NCBI RefSeq assembly: GCF_047301505.1
Contig: NZ_CP154840.1
Coordinates: 3,224,001 to 3,288,000 of the forward strand
DNA: 64,000 bases
Direction of reading: 5' to 3'
DNA from: Lysinibacillus_B sp031181585
Lineage (GTDB): Bacteria; Bacillota; Bacilli; Bacillales_A; Planococcaceae
A model generated the notes under the pieces. That model saw only the letters and a program-made list of their open reading frames with translations, was not told the DNA's origin and searched no databases. Positions 15,387 to 24,393 of this stretch are shown here, one piece after another; the first letter of the stretch is position 1; each line of letters opens with the position of its first letter. The position numbers were made by a program, and so were the translations under genes.

Positions 15387-17543
15387 TTGTCAGAAAAACT
15401 TTTTGCACTAGATATTGGTACCCGTTCAGTTGTCGGCATTATATTAGAGGCTGAACAAGACCGATTTCACGTAGCAGATATTTTAGTAAAAGAACATAAA
15501 GAACGCGCAATGGTAGATGGTCAAATACATAATGTCCTATATGTAGCAGATTTAATCAGCAAAATAAAGGCAGAACTGGAAGAGGCACATGGTCCTCTTC
15601 AAAAAGTAAATGTAGCAGCGGCTGGACGAGCATTGAAAACAGAACAGGCAAGCATGACGATTAATATAAAAAACCGGCCTATTTTCACTGAAGAAGATAT
15701 CGCCCGGCTTGAACTGCAAGCCGTTCAGCAGGCGCAGGCACAGCTTTTGCAGCAGAAAGAAGATAGCAAAACAAGCCACTATTATTGTGTAGGCTACTCC
15801 GTTCTCTTCTATCGTTTAGATGGCGAAGAAATTGGTAGTCTGGTAGACCAGCAAGGTGACGAGGCAACAGTGGAAGTAATTGCAACATTCCTACCCCGCG
15901 TTGTCGTAGAATCCCTGCTTGCTGCACTAAAAAGAGCCGATTTGGAAATGGAGGCACTGACATTGGAGCCAATTGCGGCAATCAATGTCCTTATCCCACC
16001 CACAATGCGCAGGTTGAATGTAGCGCTTGTCGATATCGGGGCCGGTACATCCGATATCGCCATTACGGATAAAAGCACTGTGATTGCCTATGGAATGGTA
16101 CCCACAGCCGGAGATGAGATTACGGAGGCATTGAGTGATCATTATCTTCTAGATTTTCCAGTTGCTGAAATAGCAAAACGACAATTACATGAAGCAGAGC
16201 AAATTGCTATTAAGGATATTTTAGGATTCGATGAATTTCATCCACGTGAACAAGTACTTGCCGCCATCATGCCGGCAATCGAAAACCTGGCAAAGGCTAT
16301 CGGGGAAGAAATATTGCGGCTAAACAATAACGCAGCTCCGAAAGCTGTAATGCTTGTTGGCGGCGGCAGTTTGACTCCAAACTTACCAGAAGAGCTATGT
16401 AAAGTCTTGAATTTACCTGCTAATCGTGTAGCAGTCCGTGGTATTGATGCTATTCAAAATTTGACGAGGGAAGAATCGATTCCTGTTACCCCTGAGTTAG
16501 TGACACCGATCGGTATTGCTATAGCGGCAAAAAAAGCCCCTATTCAATATATGTCACTAACGGTAAATGAGCAGGTTGTTCGTTTATTTGAGCTAAAGGA
16601 AATGACGGTAGCCGATGCCTTTCTGGCAGCAAATATCCGTGCTAGACAGCTTTATGGAAAGCCTGGGCACGGCCTGTCCATCACTGTGAACGGGCAAGAT
16701 ATTTTCATTCCAGGAGGACATGGCGAACCGGCGAATATTTTCGTAAACGGAGCCCCTGCCTCTACAAAGACCGTTATTAAAAACGGTGACCGGATCGAGC
16801 TTGCAGAAGGGAAAGATGGTGAACCTGCTATTGCCACTGTGCGGGATATTATTGATAATGTATCAACTCTAGCGGTAACGATCCAAGGTATATCTTATCA
16901 GATCGAACCAAAAGTCCTCGTAAATGGGCAGCCCGCTTCATTGGATAAACTCTTAGAGGATCGAGATATTCTTACATTCGAGATAGCAGAAACCATTGAA
17001 GATGTGTTCCTTTATACTAACAATATTGAATACTTGGATAAGTTCGGTTCGTTTATCCTACACGCAGATGGAAAACCAACAATGCTGCCTGAATATTCAT
17101 CTACACTTACGCTAAACGGGAAACCGGCTAAGCTGCATTATCCGGTTCAGAATGAAGACTCTATCGGCTTTAAGCAGGCAACGCTGCCAACTGCACAGCA
17201 AGTGGCAAATTCATTGAATATGACCCTCGAGGATCGGATTGTTGTTTCCTTCCAGCACGAGCAAGTCGAACTTTCGAAGAGCATGCGAGAGATACTTGTT
17301 AACGGTACTCCAGCACAGCCTGATGCCGCCGTCCCAAATGGCGCAGCTATTCATTTTAAAACTCAGGATCTAAGCAAATGGATTTATCAGGATGTATTCC
17401 GCTTTTCAAATTGGCAGCTGCCAATTAATTTCAAGGGACATTTTACTATACTGCGCAACGGGGAACCTTCGAGCTTTGATGCAGAAATTTTCGGCGGTGA
17501 CCAGCTAGAAATTAAGCTCGTTGAACAAAATATTGAACTCTAA
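15387..17543 (+). CDS. FtsA/PilM-like ATPase with five C-terminal NGxP repeats
   Basis: A 718-residue actin-fold protein, often labelled cell division protein FtsA or PilM in relatives. I chose TTG 15387 (SEKLFALDIGTRSVVG) because GGGAAGGAAG precedes it and a -10 box lies just upstream. The nucleotide-binding motifs are ALDIGTRSVVG, ALVDIGAGTSD and MLVGGGS. After about residue 390 come five repeats of about 52-64 residues, each with a core NGxPa and, for most, a later D-x-I-x-F-like strand (NG near 454, 513, 577, 639 and 691). It has no membrane segment and no FtsA C-terminal amphipathic helix that I can see. It is monocistronic and divergent from ccpA-aroA. Its function is unknown; a role in envelope or polymer assembly is inference. 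Confidence 0.85.
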   Translation: MSEKLFALDIGTRSVVGIILEAEQDRFHVADILVKEHKERAMVDGQIHNVLYVADLISKIKAELEEAHGPLQKVNVAAAGRALKTEQASMTINIKNRPIFTEEDIARLELQAVQQAQAQLLQQKEDSKTSHYYCVGYSVLFYRLDGEEIGSLVDQQGDEATVEVIATFLPRVVVESLLAALKRADLEMEALTLEPIAAINVLIPPTMRRLNVALVDIGAGTSDIAITDKSTVIAYGMVPTAGDEITEALSDHYLLDFPVAEIAKRQLHEAEQIAIKDILGFDEFHPREQVLAAIMPAIENLAKAIGEEILRLNNNAAPKAVMLVGGGSLTPNLPEELCKVLNLPANRVAVRGIDAIQNLTREESIPVTPELVTPIGIAIAAKKAPIQYMSLTVNEQVVRLFELKEMTVADAFLAANIRARQLYGKPGHGLSITVNGQDIFIPGGHGEPANIFVNGAPASTKTVIKNGDRIELAEGKDGEPAIATVRDIIDNVSTLAVTIQGISYQIEPKVLVNGQPASLDKLLEDRDILTFEIAETIEDVFLYTNNIEYLDKFGSFILHADGKPTMLPEYSSTLTLNGKPAKLHYPVQNEDSIGFKQATLPTAQQVANSLNMTLEDRIVVSFQHEQVELSKSMREILVNGTPAQPDAAVPNGAAIHFKTQDLSKWIYQDVFRFSNWQLPINFKGHFTILRNGEPSSFDAEIFGGDQLEIKLVEQNIEL

Positions 17544-17548
17544 TAAAA

Positions 17549-17590
17549 AGGCTGGTTTGACGATGATTCATCAAACCAGCCTTCTATTTG
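17549..17590 (+). terminator. Terminator of the FtsA/PilM-like gene
   Basis: An AAGGCTGGTTTGA/TCAAACCAGCCTT stem with a short loop, followed by a weak T-tract (CTATTTG). Confidence 0.75.
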
Positions 17591-17649
17591 TTCGCCTATG
17601 CCTCTGCAACATTGTGTTCGGAAGCTTTCTTTTTAGCACAAGTAGAAAA

Positions 17650-18168
17650 TTAAATTGAAGATGGACGTGCAGAGTTTGAGATATCGTTGCCTTCAAGGGC
17701 ATCCTCTAATAACCCTTCCTCTGTATGACGGTTCACAGCTGCTGCTTCTATCCCGTCTGTCATACCTCCTACAGCTATCTCATCAAGCGGCTCTTCCCCT
17801 TCCGAAGATACAGTGCCATCATCAAATACTGTTGGTGTTTTTGATGATTTTGATTTCACCTTATCAACTAATTGAGTTGATTGCTCTTTCAATTGCTGTG
17901 ATAATTGTGTTGTTTTCTCTTTTGCTGTTGAAGAAAACTCTACACTCTTGTCCTTTAAATTGACAGCTTGCGTTGCTACATCACCACGTAGTTCACGACC
18001 TGCTTTTGGTGCCAGCAATAATCCAGCTGCTGCCCCAACGATGCCTCCCACTAATGCACCAATTACGAAATCCTTGATATTCAAAGTTTCTTCTTCACCG
18101 TAAATCGTTCTGTTACTATCCACATAATATACTTGCGGTAAATTGTTTGATGTGCCTTTATTTGTCAT
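17650..18168 (-). CDS. ytxH: YtxH-family protein
   Basis: A 172-residue envelope protein. Residues about 29-52 form the glycine/alanine-rich hydrophobic YtxH segment (FVIGALVGGIVGAAAGLLLA) followed by PKAGRELRGD. A Lys/Gln-rich helical stretch (80-110) and an acidic tail follow. YtxH proteins are membrane-associated stress proteins of unknown activity. It lies 20 bp after ytxG, so the two are co-transcribed. The tail is longer and more acidic than I recall for B. subtilis YtxH. Confidence 0.88.
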   Translation of the reverse strand: MTNKGTSNNLPQVYYVDSNRTIYGEEETLNIKDFVIGALVGGIVGAAAGLLLAPKAGRELRGDVATQAVNLKDKSVEFSSTAKEKTTQLSQQLKEQSTQLVDKVKSKSSKTPTVFDDGTVSSEGEEPLDEIAVGGMTDGIEAAAVNRHTEEGLLEDALEGNDISNSARPSSI

Positions 18169-18188
18169 TCCTTACACCCTCTTTGTTT

Positions 18189-18659
18189 TTATTTTTGTTT
18201 TTCTTCAACGGGAGGCATTGTATCCACTACCGTTATATCCTGATTAATTGTTTTACGCTGTTTCCACTTATCTGCAATCCCCATTGCGACATTGCTCCAC
18301 TGCACAACCTGTGCAATTTTTTCTTCATTACGTCCCACTTCTTTAGATACAGCTGACGTAACACGTTGTACAGAAGTATTTAATCCGTTTACAGAATCAC
18401 CGATTCCTTTAACGGCTTGGACTACTGAATTTAACTTCTCGGATTTTTGTGAAATGTCATCCGCTAAGGAATTTGTTTTTGTTAAAAGAGTGGTTGTCTC
18501 ACGTGTAATTCCTTCCATTTGCCCTTCAATGCCGGCTACTGTTGATGCGATGTTGTTTAAAGTATTCTTTAGTGAGAATAGTGTCATACCAACGCTGATA
18601 CATAACACTAAAAAACCGATTGCAGCAACCAAAGCTGCGATATACAATACTACTTCCAT
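18189..18659 (-). CDS. ytxG: DUF948 membrane protein YtxG
   Basis: A 156-residue protein. One N-terminal membrane helix (about 4-27) is followed by a long heptad-rich helix (28-125), as in methyl-accepting-type coiled coils, and a short charged tail. DUF948 proteins in Firmicutes are general stress proteins without a known reaction. ATG follows ATAGGAGGT. It lies between murC and ytxH, as in B. subtilis. Confidence 0.9.
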   Translation of the reverse strand: MEVVLYIAALVAAIGFLVLCISVGMTLFSLKNTLNNIASTVAGIEGQMEGITRETTTLLTKTNSLADDISQKSEKLNSVVQAVKGIGDSVNGLNTSVQRVTSAVSKEVGRNEEKIAQVVQWSNVAMGIADKWKQRKTINQDITVVDTMPPVEEKQK

Positions 18660-18731
18660 GTGAAGACCTCCTATACATAGTTATCTTTTATGTTCGACAA
18701 AATATAAAAAAATCCTGCATCCCTTATGAAA

Positions 18732-18815
18732 AAACAGCTCATCCTCCAATAAAGAATAAGCTGTTCAAGCTGTTTGTTACATACTTCCCTTACTGTGAGA
18801 CATTTCAAACAGCTT
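18732..18815 (-). terminator. Terminator region after murC, with interchangeable AGCTGTT arms
   Basis: On the minus strand, arm A (18815-18806) pairs with B (18776-18766). Arm C (18765-18758) pairs with D (18739-18732), which is followed by TTTTTTC. All four arms share AGCTGTT or its complement, so other pairings are possible. The C:D hairpin is the terminator, between murC and ytxG. Confidence 0.65.
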
Positions 18816-18846
18816 GATCAGTTATGCACAACATCTATATTTTGTT

Positions 18847-20148
18847 TCACCCTTGTAAAAGCTGCTCAAACGCATCCTGGAATTTATGTACGTCGCCTGC
18901 GCCCATAAATAAGAATACTGCGTCTTTATGCTTCTGCAATGCAGCAATGGCATCTGTTTTCAGGATTGCGCTTCCCTCAATTAGGGCCGCTAAATCATTG
19001 ATCGTCAGCTCACCAGCCTTCTCGCGTGCGGAACCAAAAATATCGCATAAATAAACTGCATCTGCCTTTGAAAGACTAGCTGCAAAATTTTGCAGAAATG
19101 CCTGTGTACGGGAGAATGTATGCGGTTGGAAAACAGCAACAATCTCTCTGTCCGGATACTTTTGACGAGCTGCCTGTAATGTTGCCGAAATTTCTGTTGG
19201 ATGATGTGCATAGTCATCTACCAATACATTGTTCCCAATTCTTGTTTCAGTAAAACGTCTTTTTACGCCGCCATACGTCTTTAAACGCTCTTGTACAAGC
19301 TCTGCTGGAATTCCTTCATAATGACATAACGAAATAACTGCAAGCGAATTCAACACCGCATGATCACCATACAGCGGGATGAAAAATTTGTGGTAGAACT
19401 CATTGCGTACATACACTTCAAATTCCGTTCCTTCAGTCGTCTTCACTACATTACGCGCAGCAAAGTCGTTTTCTGCTCCTAAACCGTAGTAAACTACAGG
19501 AACATTTGCTTGAATACGCTGCAAATACTCATCATCACCGCAAGCAATAATTGCTTTCTTCACTTGAAGAGCAAGCTCTTCAAATGCATTGTACACATCC
19601 TCGATATTTTTAAAATAATCCGGATGGTCAAAATCGATATTTGTCATTACCGCATAATCAGGATGATACGCTAGGAAATGACGGCGATATTCGCACGCCT
19701 CCATCACAAAATAAGAGGCATCCTTTTTTCCTGAACCCGTACCGTCCCCAATTAGGAAGGAGGTAGGCATATGGCCGCCGATAATATGGCTCATCAAGCC
19801 CGTTGTTGATGTTTTTCCATGCGCTCCTGTGATAGCGATTGATGTATATTTGCCAATGTAATCCCCTAAAAACTTATGATAGCGGATGACTTCGACACCT
19901 AGTTCACGTGCCTTCACTAATTCCGGATGGTCATCTGGAAAAGCATTCCCCGCAATTACTGTCATGCCTGGTTTAATATTATTTTCATCAAATGGTTTAA
20001 TTGTTATATTTCGCTCACGCAACGGCTGTTCAGTGAAATAATATGTCTCCACATCAGAACCCTGGACCTGCTCTCCAGCATCAAATAAAATCTGTGCCAA
20101 TGGACTCATACCTGAGCCTTTAATACCTGTAAAATGGTAAAGTGTCAT
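18847..20148 (-). CDS. murC: UDP-N-acetylmuramate--L-alanine ligase
   Basis: ATP-dependent addition of L-alanine to UDP-MurNAc, first stem-peptide step of peptidoglycan synthesis, in the cytosol. It has 433 residues. The N-terminal KGSGMSPLAQ loop binds UDP, the central ITGAHGKTSTTG is the ATP P-loop, and DDYAHHPTEI plus FQPHTFSRT form the C-terminal domain. The start follows CTAGGAGG. A roughly 200-nt untranslated leader precedes it. Expression may read into ytxG-ytxH past the terminator. Confidence 0.95.
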   Translation of the reverse strand: MTLYHFTGIKGSGMSPLAQILFDAGEQVQGSDVETYYFTEQPLRERNITIKPFDENNIKPGMTVIAGNAFPDDHPELVKARELGVEVIRYHKFLGDYIGKYTSIAITGAHGKTSTTGLMSHIIGGHMPTSFLIGDGTGSGKKDASYFVMEACEYRRHFLAYHPDYAVMTNIDFDHPDYFKNIEDVYNAFEELALQVKKAIIACGDDEYLQRIQANVPVVYYGLGAENDFAARNVVKTTEGTEFEVYVRNEFYHKFFIPLYGDHAVLNSLAVISLCHYEGIPAELVQERLKTYGGVKRRFTETRIGNNVLVDDYAHHPTEISATLQAARQKYPDREIVAVFQPHTFSRTQAFLQNFAASLSKADAVYLCDIFGSAREKAGELTINDLAALIEGSAILKTDAIAALQKHKDAVFLFMGAGDVHKFQDAFEQLLQG

Positions 20149-20345
20149 GTTGAAACCTCCTAGGAGTCTAATGCTCCCGTTAAATATTAGGGAAGTAAGT
20201 GGAGAAATCTACGCCTGTTCAAGTGATAGTTGACCAAACGAAGAATCAGCCCTGCCGACTAGCCGTCTATTCAATACCCCGAAACGTATAAATCTACACA
20301 CCTTGCCCCGATTGAATTTTTTTATTTCCTGTTTATTAAAATGAC
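20149..20345 (-). promoter_or_regulatory. Long 5' leader of murC
   Basis: About 197 nt between the predicted start of transcription and murC. It contains paired ends TTCAAT (20312-20317) and ATTGAA (20269-20274 region) and other short complementary stretches. It matches no riboswitch or T-box that I recognise. Regulation is inference. Confidence 0.3.
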
Positions 20346-20351
20346 TGTTCT

Positions 20352-20360
20352 ATTATAGCA
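20352..20360 (-). promoter_or_regulatory. Extended -10 promoter of murC
   Basis: On the minus strand, TGCTATAAT; TATAAT is at 20352-20357. No clear -35 is present. Confidence 0.45.
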
Positions 20361-20412
20361 TTTCTTAAGAGGAACGCTACTTGAGGGACTTTTCTAACTT
20401 TTCTGAATCCCC

Positions 20413-23400
20413 CTATTCAAACATCGAAATAATATCGGATTCCGTAATAAATACATCTCGCGGCTTGCTGCCCTTCTGTTCAGAGACGAAACCGTGCCGC
20501 TCTAACATATCGACAAGTCTTGCTGCCCGGTTGTAACCGATTTTATATCGACGCTGGATAGATGAAGTCGAAGCCGTGCCTTGCTCGAACACATAACGGC
20601 ATACTTCTTCAAATAATTCATCCTGCTCCTCCACAACTTCCGCTTTTTTTAATAACTCATCATGCTCAAACATGTATTCCGGCTCACCCTGGTCGCGTAC
20701 ATAAGCGATAATATCCTCGATTTCATCATCAGTCACAAACGTTCCCTGCAAACGGACCGGTGCCGGCATACCATTGCCTAAGTAAAGCATATCTCCCCGT
20801 CCAAGTAATCTTTCTGCACCCTGCATATCTAAAATTGTACGCGAATCGACAGCAGATGATACCGCAAACGCAATACGCGTCGGGATATTCGACTTAATCA
20901 AGCCCGTTATGACATCAACAGATGGCCGCTGTGTCGCTACAATCAGATGGATACCGCATGCACGCGCCTTTTGGGCAATACGGCAGATAGCCTCCTCTAC
21001 ATCAGCAGGTGACATCATCATAAGATCTGCTAATTCATCAATGACAATTAAAATATATGGCATCTTTTGTGCGTACTGCCCAGCCTTTTCTGCCTGCTGA
21101 TTGAAACGTGTAATATCTCTTACTCCTGCGTGCATGAAAAGCTGATAGCGTCTTTCCATTTCCTCAACGGCCCACTTCAGTGCAGCAGTCGCAGCTTTTA
21201 CATCTGTAATAACTGGGCTGACAAGGTGCGGAATATGATTGAATGGCGCCAGCTCTACCATTTTCGGATCAATAAGCATCAGCTTTAGCTCATGCGGATC
21301 TGCTTTGTAAAGAAGGCTGACAAGAATTGAATTGATACATACTGACTTTCCTGAACCTGTCGCTCCCGCTATCAAACCATGCGGCATTTTCCGAAGGTCG
21401 ATTGTAACTGGCTGTCCTGTTAAATCAAGACCTAGCGCCGCCTCAAGCGGCGATTCAGATTCCTGGAATCCATCACTATCCGTCACTTCCGATAAACGCA
21501 CAGCACGTGCTACACGATTTGGGATTTCTATCCCGATGGAATGCTTACCAGGTATCGGCGCATCAATCCGAATATCCCTTGCTGCAAGGGCCAGCTTGAT
21601 ATCATCTGCCAAGCCGCGTACCTTGCTCACTTTTGTACCATGGGCCACTGTAATTTCAAATTGAGTAACAGCCGGTCCCTGGACAATAGATACGATTTCT
21701 GCGTCAATATGGAAATAAGAAAGAGCCATGATTAGCCGTTCTCCCTGCTCATCCATCCATGCCCAATCCTCTGTTTTTTCTTCAGGAGGTGCTAGGAATG
21801 ATAACGGTGGTTTTTCATAATGACGGCTAAATTTCAGCTCTGTCTGCTCTTCTTGCACTTCCACCGTCGCTGCTGTCTGTTGTTCTATCTCATGGCCTGG
21901 AAGGTTTACAGGAGGTACCTGCATAGGTTTATCTTCAGCCTCTTGCTCTTCTGCTGCAGCGTGCAGCAGACGTTCCACTTCATCACCCTGCGGCAGTACA
22001 CTTCTAGTATTTTCTGCTTCCTCTTCTTCTAAAAGAACAATCGGTAACGGTTTTGGTGTGTTTTGACTTACCTCTTCTTGTTCCTCAACCAATTGCATAC
22101 TTGCAGACTCTTCTTTTTCAGTTAATTCTACAATATGCTCCACTTCAGCAGCTGTCTCTTCTCTTTCCAAAACGGCTACTGCATTAGAAGCTGACTCCAT
22201 AGCGATTGCCTTGTCCATATCGTTAGCCGGGATAGACAATACAGTATCTTGCTCCGAGTGAACGTCTTCTCGGAATGGTTCAGACGTCTCGTTTTTTGTT
22301 TCTTGTTCTTCTTGCCTTTTTTTTCGCAGCTGCTCTTGCAAAATTTCTTTTGCAAGCATTTTTTTCTTATCTGAGTTTAGCATGAGTACATTGAAAGGAA
22401 GGCGGCTCCCCGCTGAAGCGGGCTTTGGCTCTTCCGGTTTGACTTGTACAAATTCATTTTGCTGTGCTTGCTCTACATTTAATTGACCGATATGAATTGT
22501 AGAGTTTTCGATCTTAACATGCTTTACTTGTACATCTGATAATGCATCAGAGGACTCTTGCGGCTCTTGTTTTTTAGCTTCAGGGATTGACCCATGGACC
22601 ATTTTTTCTTCTGATACTTGATTTACAGCTTCCTCTACTGTTTCAATGACAATCAAGGAATCGTTTTCCTCATAAAGAGCCGGATCTACTTCGACTGGCT
22701 TTTCATTTTCTTCTATTCCTTCTATTGTTAAATCAATTGTTTTTGTATATGGCTCATCCAGCATCGCCGCTGCGGCTTCAACTGGCTCTTTCTCTGCAAT
22801 TTCTTCCACGTACAAATCTGCTGTTGCAGATAGTTTTTCGTTCTGCTCCTCTTCATTGCTGAAGAATTCACTAAATTCTCTAATATGCAATGGCTGATCC
22901 ATTTCCGCCATATTCATTTCAACAGGCATTATAGTTCTTTCTTCTGCAGTTTCTCCTGTTTCCGCCTGTTTTTCTGCCATGAGCTGTTCAATCAGCTTTG
23001 GTTTTTGAAAACCATGAACCGGGGATGGAACTTCCGTCGGAACAAAACGCTTACGATTTTCTAATGGATTTATAAATTCCCGATTGACCTCTTTTTCATC
23101 CAGTATAGGTTTTTTCGGTGGCAGCTCCCGCTTTTCTTTCTTTGTGGCAAGCGCTCTCTCCTCTTTCTTTATCGAAAGCTTTCGGGCCCCTCTCGGCTGG
23201 CTGCGAATCACATTCGAATGGCCCGTACGCTGCTGTCTACGTTCCAGTAGGTCCCGGATACCTTGAACCTCTACATCATATACTTTGGAGTTGGCGTGCT
23301 GTAAATGCTTTGGTAGCTCAAGCGGCTTTTCCTCACCGGATGATGATGTATGTGCAGCCTGTGTTTTATGGGTCTGCTTTGGTGCATGGGGAATAATTTC

Positions 23401-23559
23401 CTCATCTGCAATTAATGGAAAGCGGAAGGAAGATTTTTTCTCCTTTGGCTGCTCTTCCTGATACTCCTCAAAATCTTCTTCTACGTATTCTTCATATTCA
23501 TCATATTGTTCATTATCATTATGAAATAATTCATTAATTTTCTTTTTAAACCAGTTCAT
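20413..23559 (-). CDS. sftA: DNA translocase SftA (FtsK/SpoIIIE family, soluble)
   Basis: A hexameric ATP-driven DNA pump that clears the chromosome from the division septum. It has 1048 residues, against about 950 in B. subtilis SftA. I see no membrane helices, which separates it from SpoIIIE. Residues 1-600 are acidic, Glu/Gln-rich and low-complexity. The motor has GLIAGATGSGKSVC (Walker A) and ILIVIDELADLMM (Walker B). The C-terminal winged-helix gamma domain (about 980-1045) would read KOPS-like sites. The position upstream of murC is conserved in Bacillus (ytpT). Confidence 0.94.
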   Translation of the reverse strand: MNWFKKKINELFHNDNEQYDEYEEYVEEDFEEYQEEQPKEKKSSFRFPLIADEEIIPHAPKQTHKTQAAHTSSSGEEKPLELPKHLQHANSKVYDVEVQGIRDLLERRQQRTGHSNVIRSQPRGARKLSIKKEERALATKKEKRELPPKKPILDEKEVNREFINPLENRKRFVPTEVPSPVHGFQKPKLIEQLMAEKQAETGETAEERTIMPVEMNMAEMDQPLHIREFSEFFSNEEEQNEKLSATADLYVEEIAEKEPVEAAAAMLDEPYTKTIDLTIEGIEENEKPVEVDPALYEENDSLIVIETVEEAVNQVSEEKMVHGSIPEAKKQEPQESSDALSDVQVKHVKIENSTIHIGQLNVEQAQQNEFVQVKPEEPKPASAGSRLPFNVLMLNSDKKKMLAKEILQEQLRKKRQEEQETKNETSEPFREDVHSEQDTVLSIPANDMDKAIAMESASNAVAVLEREETAAEVEHIVELTEKEESASMQLVEEQEEVSQNTPKPLPIVLLEEEEAENTRSVLPQGDEVERLLHAAAEEQEAEDKPMQVPPVNLPGHEIEQQTAATVEVQEEQTELKFSRHYEKPPLSFLAPPEEKTEDWAWMDEQGERLIMALSYFHIDAEIVSIVQGPAVTQFEITVAHGTKVSKVRGLADDIKLALAARDIRIDAPIPGKHSIGIEIPNRVARAVRLSEVTDSDGFQESESPLEAALGLDLTGQPVTIDLRKMPHGLIAGATGSGKSVCINSILVSLLYKADPHELKLMLIDPKMVELAPFNHIPHLVSPVITDVKAATAALKWAVEEMERRYQLFMHAGVRDITRFNQQAEKAGQYAQKMPYILIVIDELADLMMMSPADVEEAICRIAQKARACGIHLIVATQRPSVDVITGLIKSNIPTRIAFAVSSAVDSRTILDMQGAERLLGRGDMLYLGNGMPAPVRLQGTFVTDDEIEDIIAYVRDQGEPEYMFEHDELLKKAEVVEEQDELFEEVCRYVFEQGTASTSSIQRRYKIGYNRAARLVDMLERHGFVSEQKGSKPRDVFITESDIISMFE

Positions 23560-23732
23560 TTCGTATCACTTCTTTCTACTTAAAGGCATAGCTCTTTTAT
23601 TATAAAATAAATTTCACGTTCACACCTCATAAAAACTGCGTTTACGAAAAAATACATAGTATTGCTTAATCCAATTCACATATAATTTAAACAAATTTTG
23701 TAATCAGAAGAATATCATACCTTGGAGATATT

Positions 23733-23772
23733 AAAAAAACCAGCATGGAGGTAAAGTTCTCCTGCTGGTTTG
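23733..23772 (-). terminator. Terminator of the ytpQ-ytpR unit
   Basis: On the minus strand, an AAACCAGCAGGAG/CTCCATGCTGGTTT stem, then TTTTTTAAT. Confidence 0.85.
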
Positions 23773-23778
23773 ACCTTG

Positions 23779-24393
23779 TTATTGTGCTGGAACCTGGAAG
23801 GCTGCACCTACTTCAGCGTTATCTTCCAGTACAAGAATTCCCTTTTCCTGCGGAGCATCCGGAATAGCTAATTCACGAGCTGAGCAAAGCATTCCGAATG
23901 AATCAACCCCACGTAAATTTCCTTCTTTAATTAACAATCCTGAAGGCATTACTGCCCCGATTTTTGCTACTACTACTTTTTGACCGGCCTCGACATTCGG
24001 AGCACCACAAACAATTTGTAATGTCTCGCTGCCGACGTTTACTTTACAAATACTTAATTTATCTGCGTTTGGATGCTTTTCTTTTTCTTCTACTTGTCCA
24101 ATCACGAACTTTGGAGAAAAGTCTACATTCAACGTTAGTTCTACATTATTTTCATTCAATGCCGCTGTTAACTGCTCTACTAATTCAGGCGTTACTTCGA
24201 CATTTCCTTGTACATCAAGTTTCACATATTTGCTTGCATTAAATAGATTGAACCCTTTCACTTCGCCTGTTGCTTCTTCTTTCAGCAGGGCAAAGTCTCC
24301 TTCTTTCTCTACAACTGTTTTTTCGATTGCTTCATTTGATAACTGGACTAATAATACATCTCCAACATGCTCTCTGTTATACGCTAAGTTCAT
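23779..24393 (-). CDS. ytpR: YtpR-family tRNA-binding domain protein
   Basis: A 204-residue cytosolic protein. An N-terminal DUF4479-type domain (about 1-90) is followed by an OB-fold tRNA-binding domain (about 92-200) like the N-terminus of PheT. It has FVIGQVEEKEKHPNADKLSICKVN-type strands, IVCGAPNV and MLCSARELAI. The ATG overlaps the ytpQ stop as ATGA, so the pair is translationally coupled. The RNA ligand and role are unknown. Confidence 0.92.
   Translation of the reverse strand: MNLAYNREHVGDVLLVQLSNEAIEKTVVEKEGDFALLKEEATGEVKGFNLFNASKYVKLDVQGNVEVTPELVEQLTAALNENNVELTLNVDFSPKFVIGQVEEKEKHPNADKLSICKVNVGSETLQIVCGAPNVEAGQKVVVAKIGAVMPSGLLIKEGNLRGVDSFGMLCSARELAIPDAPQEKGILVLEDNAEVGAAFQVPAQ

Noticed and set aside
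20269..20325. Plus-strand terminator with T-run inside the murC leader
   Set aside because: Only a 7-bp stem around a 35-nt loop, with no gene upstream on the plus strand that needs it.
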